A stretch of DNA of 19,738 nt, taken from an uncultured Porphyromonadaceae bacterium. GTDB taxonomy: Bacteria > Bacteroidota > Bacteroidia > Bacteroidales > Muribaculaceae. Location: assembly GCA_947178685.1 (NCBI GenBank), contig CAMWZE010000002.1:1-19738 (forward strand), written 5' to 3'. Below, one piece after another: positions 7,434 to 15,132 of this stretch; position 1 is the stretch's first letter, and the number at the start of each line of letters is the position of its first letter. The position numbers and the translations under genes are program-made. The notes below the pieces were generated by a model. That model made no database searches. It worked only from the letters and a program-made list of their open reading frames with translations, and had not been told where the DNA came from.

Positions 7434-10400
7434 CGCGATTCAGAACCATATCAGCATCCAGATCCTCTCACGGGATTTCCCGCCTCCTCCTTATGGCTGC
7501 GGGAGTGCTCGTCATGGCCCTGATGCTCCCGTCCTGCGGCACAAAAAAGAACACTCCGGTGTCGCGCAACTGGCAGGCATTCACCACACGCTATAACGTT
7601 TATTTCAACGGCTCGGAACACTACAACGAGCAGCTCAAGAACATGGAGGATAGCTATGAGGACGATTATACCCGCACTCTGCTAACCCACCCTGCCGAGG
7701 CTCGCGCCGATGCCAAGCTTCCTCAGCCATCGGGCGACTTCAAACGCACCATCGAGAAGATGCAGAAGGCTATCCAGCTTCATTCCATCTCCAAGAAGCC
7801 GACCAAACGGGCTTCTACCCCAAAGGAGAAGGCCTTCAGGGCCCGCGAGGAGTTTAACCCTTTCCTCCATAACGCCTGGCTTATGATGGGGCGTGCCCAA
7901 TACCTCAACGGGGATTTCCTCGGAGCCGCTTCTACATTCCTTTACACCGCCCGACACTTCAAATGGATGCCGGAGGTGGTGACGGAGGCAAGGCTCTGGC
8001 AGGCGCGCTGCTATTGCGCTCTCGACTGGCTCTATGAGGCCGAAAACACCTTGCGGCTCGTGAAGGAGAAGGATCTCACTTCTAAATCTCTGAAGAATCT
8101 CTATAATCTTGTGCGGGCCGACTGGCTGGTGCGCTCCGGCGACTTTGCACAGGCCGTGGCTCCTTTGCGTGAGGCTGCCAAGGGGGCATCGGGCACTCAG
8201 AAAAACCGGCTCTGGTTTCTTCTGGGGCAGATATATGCCAATCTCGGAAAAAGGGAATTGGCTTATGAGGCTTTCGGGAAGGCTGCATCGGGCGCCTCAA
8301 CTCCCTACCGCACCAAATTCAACGCCAGGATTCGCCAAAGCGAGGTCTACGCCGGCTCAAACATCCGTAAGGAGGTAAACTCTCTGAGGGCAATGACTCG
8401 ATACGAGCGCAATAAGGAATATCTCGACCAGATTTATTATGCCATAGGAAATCTCTATCTCTCGCGTGGCGACACGGCCCAAGCCAAGAAGAATTATATC
8501 GAAGCTGTAGAGAAATCCTCCCGAAACGGCATCGACAAGGCTATGGCTCAGCTTGCCTTGGGCAATATATATTTCAAAGAGGGGGATTATGTGAAAGCGC
8601 AGCCTTGCTATTCCGAGGCGGTGCCCCAACTTCAGGAGAACTTCCCTGACTATAAGACATTACGCCTGCGCAGCGACGTGCTCGATGAGCTGGCCCTTTA
8701 CGCCGGCAATGTCCATCTACAAGATTCTCTGCTCACTCTCGCCGCAATGCCGCAGGAGGAGCGTGAGGCGGCTTGCCGTAAGCTTGCCGAAGATCTTATA
8801 AAGCGTGAGAAGGAGGCTGAGGAGGAGGCCAAGAAAGAGGAATATCTTGCTCAGCAACAGGGGAACGCCGGGCCTATGAACCAGGGCGCGGCCGCCACCC
8901 CGGGTATCTCGATGAACAGCGACAAATCATGGTATTTCTACAACACCATGACCAAAAGTGCGGGTAAGACTGAGTTTCAGCGCAAATGGGGAGCCCGTAA
9001 ACTTGAAGATGACTGGCGGCGACGCAATAAGGCCACTTTCTCACTCGATGATGAGGAGGAGGAGACCGAGGGCGCTGCCGGTGAGGAGGAAGCTGCCGGC
9101 GATTCAATCCCGCAGGCCGACAAGGAGAAGCTCGAGAAGGCCAACGACCCCCATAATATGGAGTTCTATCTTAAGCAGATCCCTTCTACTCCGGAGGAGA
9201 TACAGACTGCCAACGACATCATTCAGGAGGGTCTCTACAACATGGGCATTATCCTGAAAGACAAGCTCGAAGACTATCCCGCCGCACGTGAGGAATTCAA
9301 CCGTCTTGACTCACGTTACCCCGACAACACTTATCGTCTCGACGTGTATTACAACATGTATCTTATGGCCGTCAGGGAGAATAATCAGGCTCTCGCCGAG
9401 GAGTGGCGTCAGAAAATACTGCACGATTTCCCCGATAGTCCATATGGACAAGCAATGCTCGACCCTCATTATTTCGACAATCTGAGGCAGATGCACCGTG
9501 TGCAGGAGAATATGTATGTAGAGGCTTACACTGCATATCTATCCGACGACAATAAGGAGGTGCACGATCTTACCGCGAAAATGGAGAAAGATTATCCCCT
9601 ATCCCCTATCCTCCCGAAATTCGTGTTTATCGACGCTCTCTCCTACCTCACGGAGAAAGACTACGACCAATTCCGCGAGCGCCTAACTGAGCTCCTATCC
9701 AAATGGCCCGACACAGACATGACCGACATGGCCTCAGCCATAGTGAAGGGGCTCAAGGAGGGACGTAAACCTAACGCCGGTATTTCCAACTCGCGTGGCA
9801 TGCTCTGGGACACCCGTCTCACCGACTCTGAAGAGGGGGCGGTGGATGCCGACGGCACTCCGGCTGCCTTCGAGCGCGACCCGGATTCTCCCCAGTATCT
9901 CGTGCTCGCTTTCCCGCGCGATGAGGTCAACGCCAACCAGCTGCTCTATGAAGTGGCCCGGTTCAACTTCTCCTCTTTCGTGGTTAAGGATTTCGACCTT
10001 GAGCAGATGAGCTTCTCCAACATCGGCTTGCTGATTGTGAAAGGATTCGCCAATCTTAAGGAACTCGAACATTACCGCTCGGTGATGGAGCGCGATGGCT
10101 TCGATCTGCAGGAGTCGGTAAGGCCTATTATGATAAGCAAGCACAATTTCGATGTGCTTCTGAAGGGTGGTTACTCGTTTGAGGAGTATTTCAGATTTGA
10201 GGAGGAGGCTGAAGCGGAGCATACGGAGGAGGAGATTCTCGGTCCGGGAAAGACAATGCCTACTCCCGATGACCTCAACGGTGAGGAAGAGGAGACAAAA
10301 GCCAAGGAAGAAGGGTCGGAAGCTGCCAAATCAGAAGTTTCCGAAGAAGAAACTAAGGCTTCGGAAGAGACAGAATCAGAGGCTTCCGAAGAGACTGAAG

Positions 10401-10438
10401 CCGAATCTACAGAACCTGAAAGGCCGGATTTCCGTTAA
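7430..10438 (+). CDS. porW: PorW/SprE-like TPR lipoprotein (type IX secretion/gliding-associated family)
   Basis: 1002 aa from ATG 7430, which overlaps the mutS TGA as ATGA; the frame stays open upstream but only with a TTG. A basic N-terminus, a hydrophobic stretch and the lipobox LPSC (Cys36) mark an exported lipoprotein. The mature start CGTKKNTPVSRNWQAFTTRY and following YNVYFNG are characteristic of SprE/PorW, the lipoprotein needed for type IX secretion in Flavobacterium and Porphyromonas. Tetratricopeptide-like helical pairs fill about residues 130-420 (for example NAWLMMGRAQYLNGDFLGAA), with more TPR-like helices around 580-760. Acidic low-complexity segments lie at about 540-560 and in the last 80 residues (Glu/Ser/Thr-rich). 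porX follows 55 bp later. Homologues also occur in Bacteroidota without an obvious type IX system, so the exact role here is not proven. Confidence 0.78.
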   Translation: MTRFRTISASRSSHGISRLLLMAAGVLVMALMLPSCGTKKNTPVSRNWQAFTTRYNVYFNGSEHYNEQLKNMEDSYEDDYTRTLLTHPAEARADAKLPQPSGDFKRTIEKMQKAIQLHSISKKPTKRASTPKEKAFRAREEFNPFLHNAWLMMGRAQYLNGDFLGAASTFLYTARHFKWMPEVVTEARLWQARCYCALDWLYEAENTLRLVKEKDLTSKSLKNLYNLVRADWLVRSGDFAQAVAPLREAAKGASGTQKNRLWFLLGQIYANLGKRELAYEAFGKAASGASTPYRTKFNARIRQSEVYAGSNIRKEVNSLRAMTRYERNKEYLDQIYYAIGNLYLSRGDTAQAKKNYIEAVEKSSRNGIDKAMAQLALGNIYFKEGDYVKAQPCYSEAVPQLQENFPDYKTLRLRSDVLDELALYAGNVHLQDSLLTLAAMPQEEREAACRKLAEDLIKREKEAEEEAKKEEYLAQQQGNAGPMNQGAAATPGISMNSDKSWYFYNTMTKSAGKTEFQRKWGARKLEDDWRRRNKATFSLDDEEEETEGAAGEEEAAGDSIPQADKEKLEKANDPHNMEFYLKQIPSTPEEIQTANDIIQEGLYNMGIILKDKLEDYPAAREEFNRLDSRYPDNTYRLDVYYNMYLMAVRENNQALAEEWRQKILHDFPDSPYGQAMLDPHYFDNLRQMHRVQENMYVEAYTAYLSDDNKEVHDLTAKMEKDYPLSPILPKFVFIDALSYLTEKDYDQFRERLTELLSKWPDTDMTDMASAIVKGLKEGRKPNAGISNSRGMLWDTRLTDSEEGAVDADGTPAAFERDPDSPQYLVLAFPRDEVNANQLLYEVARFNFSSFVVKDFDLEQMSFSNIGLLIVKGFANLKELEHYRSVMERDGFDLQESVRPIMISKHNFDVLLKGGYSFEEYFRFEEEAEAEHTEEEILGPGKTMPTPDDLNGEEEETKAKEEGSEAAKSEVSEEETKASEETESEASEETEAESTEPERPDFR

Positions 10439-10493
10439 AAATAAGTGACCGGTGACCCGGCCGCATATATAACAACTTAATCAACACGCAATA

Positions 10494-12029
10494 ATGGAAA
10501 AAATACTCTGGGCTGACGATGAGATCGATCTCCTGAAGCCGCATATAATGTTTCTGAAAGCCAAGGGATATGATGTCACCACCGTGTCAAACGGTCGTGA
10601 TGCCCTCGACACTCTCGCCCGCGAAAGCTTCAGCCTTATTCTCCTCGATGAGAATATGCCGGGGCTCTCAGGCCTGGAGACCCTCTCCCGTATCAACCAG
10701 ATACATCCCGAGGTGCCCGTGATTATGATAACGAAGTCGGAGGAGGAGAACCTTATGAATCAGGCCATCGGCAACCAGATAGCCGATTATCTCATCAAGC
10801 CTGTCAACCCCAACCAGATTCTTCTGTCAATCAAGAAGAATCTCCATAGCGGACGCCTTGTGGCCGAGCAGGCTTCTTCCGGCTATCAGCAGGAATTTCA
10901 GAAGATTGCTTCTCTCATAAATATGGCCTCTACGGTGGAGGAGTGGATGGAGGTATACCGGCAGCTTGTATATTGGGAACTTAAGCTCGCCGACACCGAC
11001 ACTTCCATGGGAGAACTCCTGCTGATGCAGAAACGCGATGCCAACAGCAACTTCTGCAAGTTTGTAAAGCGTGAGTATGAGGGATGGGTCACATCCGACA
11101 ATCATCCTCTCATGAGCTATGAGCTGTTCAAACGCCGCGTGTTCCCCATTCTCGACAACGGCGAGAAGGTATGTTTCATCCTTATCGACAACTTCCGTCT
11201 TGACCAATGGCGTGTGCTTCAGCCGCTCGTGGCTGAATGGTTTAACATTGACGAGGAATTATACACCACAATACTGCCCACCTCTACACAGTATGCCCGC
11301 AATTCTATCTTCGCAGGCCTTATGCCTCTGCAGATTGCCACGATGTTTCCGAATCTATGGGTGGATGAAGATGAGGATGAGGGGCTAAACATTCATGAGA
11401 GTGAACTGATAAAGACACAGCTCGACCGCTTCCGCCGTAAAGAGTCGTTCTCCTACAATAAGCTTAACGACTCCTCTGCCGGCGAGAAATTCCTCCAGAA
11501 ACTCAACTCGCTCAAGGAGACTCCCCTCAACGTGGTGGTGCTCAACTTTATCGATATGCTTTCTCATGCCCGCACGGAGTCGAAGATGATCCGTGAGCTG
11601 GCAAATTCCGATGCCGCATATCGGTCGCTCACGGAGTCGTGGTTTCGCCATTCTTCGTCGCTCGATATTTTCCGCCGCCTGGCTGAGTTAGGGTTCAAGG
11701 TGATTGTCACTACCGACCACGGCACTATCCGTGTAGACAATCCGATTAAGGTGGTGGGCGACCGTAACACAAACACCAACCTTCGCTACAAGGTGGGGAA
11801 GAATCTGAACTATAACCCGAAGCAGGTATATGAGATGCACAATCCGAAGAAATTTGGTCTCCCGGCTCCCAACCTGTCGAGCACGTTCATCTATGCCTGC
11901 AATGAGGATTTCTTCTCATATCCCAACAACTACAACTATTACGTGCAGTATTACACCGGCACCTTCCAGCATGGAGGCATCTCCCTGCAAGAGATGCTCG
12001 TGCCCTTCGTAACCCTCACACCAAAATAA
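10494..12029 (+). CDS. porX: PorX-type response regulator with PglZ/alkaline-phosphatase-superfamily effector domain
   Basis: 511 aa. The N-terminal receiver domain (about 1-120) has a complete active site: D8-D9, phospho-acceptor D52 (LLDENMPG), T80 and K102 (LIKP). A helical linker leads to a C-terminal PglZ-type phosphatase-fold domain from about 220: LIDNFRLDQW (metal-binding Asp), PTSTQYARNS with likely nucleophile T265, VLNFIDMLSHAR, and VTTDHGTI with D408 and H409. This arrangement is that of PorX, which with the PorY kinase controls type IX secretion genes in Porphyromonas gingivalis and has metal-dependent phosphodiesterase activity in characterised members. It is cytosolic. It lies 55 bp after the PorW-like gene without an obvious separate promoter, so cotranscription is likely. 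No PorY kinase is present in the window. Confidence 0.88.
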   Translation: MEKILWADDEIDLLKPHIMFLKAKGYDVTTVSNGRDALDTLARESFSLILLDENMPGLSGLETLSRINQIHPEVPVIMITKSEEENLMNQAIGNQIADYLIKPVNPNQILLSIKKNLHSGRLVAEQASSGYQQEFQKIASLINMASTVEEWMEVYRQLVYWELKLADTDTSMGELLLMQKRDANSNFCKFVKREYEGWVTSDNHPLMSYELFKRRVFPILDNGEKVCFILIDNFRLDQWRVLQPLVAEWFNIDEELYTTILPTSTQYARNSIFAGLMPLQIATMFPNLWVDEDEDEGLNIHESELIKTQLDRFRRKESFSYNKLNDSSAGEKFLQKLNSLKETPLNVVVLNFIDMLSHARTESKMIRELANSDAAYRSLTESWFRHSSSLDIFRRLAELGFKVIVTTDHGTIRVDNPIKVVGDRNTNTNLRYKVGKNLNYNPKQVYEMHNPKKFGLPAPNLSSTFIYACNEDFFSYPNNYNYYVQYYTGTFQHGGISLQEMLVPFVTLTPK

Positions 12030-12042
12030 GAATTTCACTGAC

Positions 12043-13107
12043 ATGAGACTGTTGCTGATTGTAATGACCCTTTTGGGGATGATGACGACGGTGGCCGACC
12101 GTCAGCGTCTTGCCGTGAGGGAGGTGGCGTCAAAGGCTGCCTCCGGCGATCCCAAGACCCTTTACGATCTGGCTATGCTCCACGATATGGGCTACGACTC
12201 CATCCCGGTTGATTCGGCCCGTTCCACAGCCCTATACCGTCTCGCGGCCGAAGCGGGATATGCTCCGGCTCAGAATTACCTTGGATTCCGCTATTTCAAC
12301 GGGGAGGCGGTGCGTGAAGACCTTGATTCCGCCCTTTACTGGATGGCGAAAGCGGCCGGAAACGGTGATGCCAAAGCGGCCAACAACCTTGGCTATCTTC
12401 TTGCTTCCGGCGAGAGGGTCACTGCCGATTATCCACAGGCCATATATTGGCTGTCGCAGGCGGCCGAGGCGGGCTTGCCGGCGGGTATGAGTCAATTGGC
12501 CGACCTATATCGCCTGGGCCGAGGGTGTGAGCCTGACACAGCTCGTGCCGAGGGATTGTATACCCGGGCTATTCAGGCAGGCCTTCACGACGCTGAGCTG
12601 AAACTCCTGGCCATGAAGGGCCATAAATGGACACTCCTCACCCCTGATTCTGCTCTAAGCTTGGGAAAGTATCACTACACTCATGGCGCACCTCTCATCG
12701 GGGTGACCTTGTTCGAGAATGTCATAGCCAAGGGAGATACCTCCTCTGCCCGCAACGGAGACCCCGCACATGCATCGGCTGCTAAAGAAGACAGTGTGAC
12801 ATATAAAACCGTGTCGAAGGCCCTTGCATTGCTTGGTGATGCCTATTCACGCGGAATCGGGGTGGAGTATGATCATGATAAATCGATAGAGCTATATCTT
12901 GAGGCGGCCATGAGGGGTGAGCCTTCCGCTCAATTCGTAATAGCGGAGCTCCTCGACATATTCCCTGACGCGATAAAGCCCGACAACTTCCCTGACGCGA
13001 TAAGGCCCGACGAGCGTGCCCTGTCGGATCCCGGCTACTGGTATTCCTTGGCGGCTTCGCAAGGCGTGACGGATGCTGACACCGCCACCCGCCGACTCTA
13101 TGAATGA
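12043..13107 (+). CDS. Sel1-like repeat protein, probably exported
   Basis: 354 aa. The first 18 residues (MRLLLIVMTLLGMMTTVA) look like a signal peptide, without a lipobox Cys. Sel1-like repeats (TPR-related, each with an A..G-..A...LG.....G pattern) cover about 36-181 in four units, for example AAEAGYAPAQNYLGFRYFNGE. Further units at about 260-300 and 330-345 end in EAAMRGEPSAQF and YSLAASQG. Such solenoids usually mediate protein-protein contacts in the envelope; no enzyme domain is seen. The gene starts 13 bp after porX and is probably the last in that transcript. Residues 307-324 are a duplicated nonapeptide (FPDAIKPDN, FPDAIRPDE), missing from a normal Sel1 unit. The 3' end overlaps the converging glycosyltransferase gene by 10 bp. 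Confidence 0.82.
   Translation: MRLLLIVMTLLGMMTTVADRQRLAVREVASKAASGDPKTLYDLAMLHDMGYDSIPVDSARSTALYRLAAEAGYAPAQNYLGFRYFNGEAVREDLDSALYWMAKAAGNGDAKAANNLGYLLASGERVTADYPQAIYWLSQAAEAGLPAGMSQLADLYRLGRGCEPDTARAEGLYTRAIQAGLHDAELKLLAMKGHKWTLLTPDSALSLGKYHYTHGAPLIGVTLFENVIAKGDTSSARNGDPAHASAAKEDSVTYKTVSKALALLGDAYSRGIGVEYDHDKSIELYLEAAMRGEPSAQFVIAELLDIFPDAIKPDNFPDAIRPDERALSDPGYWYSLAASQGVTDADTATRRLYE
12961..13014. repeat. 27-bp tandem duplication inside the Sel1-repeat gene
   Basis: Bases 12961-12987 and 12988-13014 are near-identical 27-mers starting TTCCCTGACGCGATAA, differing at three positions. The repeat keeps the frame and encodes FPDAIKPDN then FPDAIRPDE. Confidence 0.9.
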
Positions 13108-14390
13108 ATCAGCTTCAGATAAGCTTCCGCTACTGCCCGGGGAGAGAATCGCTCCTCTACATTCCGGCGCATACGCTCGATAATGGCCTTACGTTTATCC
13201 TGCGTGTCAAGCTCCGCAACGGCCCATATCACACCCTCGGCCAGACGTCTCCCCCCCTCTGCCGGGTCAGCGCTGTAATCTGCAATGTAACCGGTGGAGA
13301 GATGGTCCACAATATCCCTCTGGCCACCTTGGTTGAAGCTCACGGGTATGCAACCGTAAGCCTGTGCCTCCACAAGTGTGCCGGGAAGTGTCTCATAGCT
13401 TGAGGAAGAGACCACGATATCACCCTTCTCGTAAACCTTTCTTATCAGCTCCTCCCCCTTCAACATGCCGAGATGGGTATGTGGAATGGCGAGACCCTCA
13501 AGAGCTGCGGGAGTCTTTACATTGCCGAATGTCACGAGTCGCAACCGTCGGGAAAGATCCGGATAGTCGCGGTGAAGCACCTTCGTCATCTCTACAAGAG
13601 CCGGCAGATTCTTTATGGGATCGTCGAGCCGGGCAGCACCGAAAAGTATGTTTATCTTCTCTTTTACGGCTACACCATCGGTCTGGTTGACCTGCGCGGA
13701 GGTCGCGTCTCCCGCGCTGCCCCTATCGGCAAGACGGAAAGCATTAGGAATCACCGTGACGCTCTGATTACGCAACAGATGGCTCATGGCTGCTTTCTCT
13801 GCGAGCCATCGGCTTACAGCCACATACCTGATTTTATGACGGAGCCGTCCCAGACGACGCTTACGGAGCCACGTCTTCCGCGATATATCCTTCTCCCCCA
13901 TCATTCTCCCAAGCAACGGACAGTCCCCACACTCCTGTTTGTATCTTTCACACTCACCGGCATGATGACAGATTCCTGTCATACACCACATATCGTGCAT
14001 TGTCCATACCACAGGTTTTCCGAGCGCCAGAATCTTCTCTACCCCTCGCAATGAGAGCATACCCTGGTTCACCCAGTTGAGCAATATCGCGTCGGCACCC
14101 ACTACAAGCGGATGCTCCCAGAGAGGAAGGCCATCGGCAGCAGTGTCTATCTTGAAGAGTGTGGAGCGGTTGAAACCGTTTGCAATGAATATCTTAAGAC
14201 GCTCGGCAAGGAAATGGCGCTTTATATCTCTCTTGGATGCAGCCACCTCCACGAACGGGGAATCGGTGAGCTTCTCCACCACGAGCATACGGGCATCCAC
14301 ACCCTCTTCGCGGAGCGCCTCCATAAGGCGCCGGCTCACTACGGCAGCTCCCCCGGTGGAATCGCTTTTGTTGATTATCACGATTTTCAT
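13098..14390 (-). CDS. Family 4 glycosyltransferase
   Basis: 430 aa on the minus strand, ATG at 14390-14388. It has the GT-B layout of GT4 enzymes. The N-terminal domain opens KIVIINKSDSTGGAA with the glycine-rich acceptor-side loop, and WTMHDMW with H132 follows. The C-terminal domain has the E-x7-E motif of retaining GT4 enzymes (E333 and E341 in SSYETLPGTLVEAQAYGC). A cysteine cluster, C136, C141, C147, C154 and C157 in the MWCMTGICHHAGECERY...CGDCP region, is typical of a Bacteroidota subgroup and might bind metal. It probably transfers a sugar from a nucleotide donor during surface polysaccharide or glycan synthesis; the substrate is unknown. Its ATG overlaps the folA stop as ATGA, so the pair should be translationally coupled. 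Its 3' end overlaps the Sel1-repeat gene. Confidence 0.92.
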   Translation of the reverse strand: MKIVIINKSDSTGGAAVVSRRLMEALREEGVDARMLVVEKLTDSPFVEVAASKRDIKRHFLAERLKIFIANGFNRSTLFKIDTAADGLPLWEHPLVVGADAILLNWVNQGMLSLRGVEKILALGKPVVWTMHDMWCMTGICHHAGECERYKQECGDCPLLGRMMGEKDISRKTWLRKRRLGRLRHKIRYVAVSRWLAEKAAMSHLLRNQSVTVIPNAFRLADRGSAGDATSAQVNQTDGVAVKEKINILFGAARLDDPIKNLPALVEMTKVLHRDYPDLSRRLRLVTFGNVKTPAALEGLAIPHTHLGMLKGEELIRKVYEKGDIVVSSSSYETLPGTLVEAQAYGCIPVSFNQGGQRDIVDHLSTGYIADYSADPAEGGRRLAEGVIWAVAELDTQDKRKAIIERMRRNVEERFSPRAVAEAYLKLIHS

Positions 14391-14962
14391 GGCTTCATGG
14401 TTCTTTCAAGAGTGACATATCTGTATCTTACTTCATCGGTGGATTCCCATCCGCTCTCCTCCACTCTGCGCCACTCCACGCCATCAAGAGGGTAAGGGAG
14501 ATGTGCATCCGCGTCCGGGCATATGGCATCAATCTCCGTGAGATATATTCTGTCGGCTATGGGGAGGAAAGCGGAATAGAGCTCAGCTCCGCCAATCACG
14601 AAGATATCCTTGTCGCCGACACTATCTGCGCTGTTTGTTTGCGACAGCTGCTTGTCTGGGCCGGAGACAGCCATCCGGATAGCAGACTCCGGCGATCCGG
14701 CCACCTCGGCACCCGGAGCCTCATAGCTGCCACTACGCGTCACCACGATGTTACGGCGCCCGGGGAGTGGGCGTTTCGGTAGAGATTCCCAGGTCTTACG
14801 GCCCATTATTATCGCGTGTCCCATAGTCAGAGACTTGAATCGGCGCAGATCGGCAGGAATGCGCCATATGAGATTGCCCCCTCGGCCTATTGCGCCGTCA
14901 AGTGCGGCCGCCACTATCAGATTTATCTTACCCCTCTGCGGGTCGCTAATTGCTTTTTCCAT
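14387..14962 (-). CDS. folA: Dihydrofolate reductase
   Basis: 191 aa, somewhat longer than the 159-aa E. coli enzyme. It reduces dihydrofolate to tetrahydrofolate with NADPH in the cytosol. Visible family features: INLIVAAALDGAIGRGGNLIW near the start, catalytic Asp38 in WRIPADLRRFK (E. coli Asp27), IIMGRKTWESLP and PLPGRRNIVVTR for cofactor binding, and IFVIGGAELYSAFLP with the conserved GG. The extra length comes from about ten N-terminal residues and an insertion around SGPDKQLSQTNSADSVGDKD. The only ATG before the conserved core is at 14962. A minus-strand promoter lies at 15020-15051. thyA, a common partner in Bacteroidota, is not next to it here; a glycosyltransferase follows instead. 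Confidence 0.96.
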   Translation of the reverse strand: MEKAISDPQRGKINLIVAAALDGAIGRGGNLIWRIPADLRRFKSLTMGHAIIMGRKTWESLPKRPLPGRRNIVVTRSGSYEAPGAEVAGSPESAIRMAVSGPDKQLSQTNSADSVGDKDIFVIGGAELYSAFLPIADRIYLTEIDAICPDADAHLPYPLDGVEWRRVEESGWESTDEVRYRYVTLERTMKP

Positions 14963-15019
14963 TTCAGTTGTAGGTTAGGTTTAGGGAAGTTTACCATAAT
15001 GCAAGACCAAACTTCACGA

Positions 15020-15051
15020 CAAAAATAGGTATATCCTGCGACAATAGGAAA
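15020..15051 (-). promoter_or_regulatory. Predicted minus-strand promoter for folA
   Basis: Reading leftward, TTTC (15051-15048) is followed after 20 bp by TATTTTTG (15027-15020). The -7 element is perfect and three of four bases match at -33. The start point would lie near 15013, about 50 nt before the folA ATG. Confidence 0.6.
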
Positions 15052-15055
15052 TAAT

Positions 15056-15087
15056 TTTGCCAAGTTAAGGAAATTTCATTAATTTTG
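15056..15087 (+). promoter_or_regulatory. Predicted promoter for the Na+/Pi cotransporter
   Basis: TTTG (15056-15059), 20 bp, then TAATTTTG (15080-15087): a perfect match to the Bacteroidota consensus. The -33 TTTG is itself the end of another TAATTTTG (15052-15059). Transcription should start within a few bases of 15092, about 40 nt before the ATG. Confidence 0.7.
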
Positions 15088-15091
15088 CCAT

Positions 15092-15110
15092 TGAAGTTGC
15101 ACCAACTTCA
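15092..15110 (+). promoter_or_regulatory. Perfect 19-bp palindrome at the predicted transcript start
   Basis: TGAAGTTGCACCAACTTCA is an 8-bp perfect inverted repeat around a 3-nt CAC spacer. It begins about five bases after the -7 element, where transcription should start. It may be a repressor operator, or it may form a tight hairpin at the 5' end of the mRNA that protects it from decay. Confidence 0.55.
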
Positions 15111-15132
15111 TAAATGAATTAATTAGATTCCG

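Noticed and set aside
10167..10448. 93-codon highly basic plus-strand frame (Arg/Lys-rich)
   Set aside because: It is the shifted-frame reading of the Glu-rich tail of the PorW-like gene; GAA/GAG repeats read out of frame give Arg/Lys. No independent start signal.
13473..14054. 193-codon plus-strand frame opposite the glycosyltransferase
   Set aside because: It lies wholly antisense to a well-supported GT4 enzyme, with no family resemblance.
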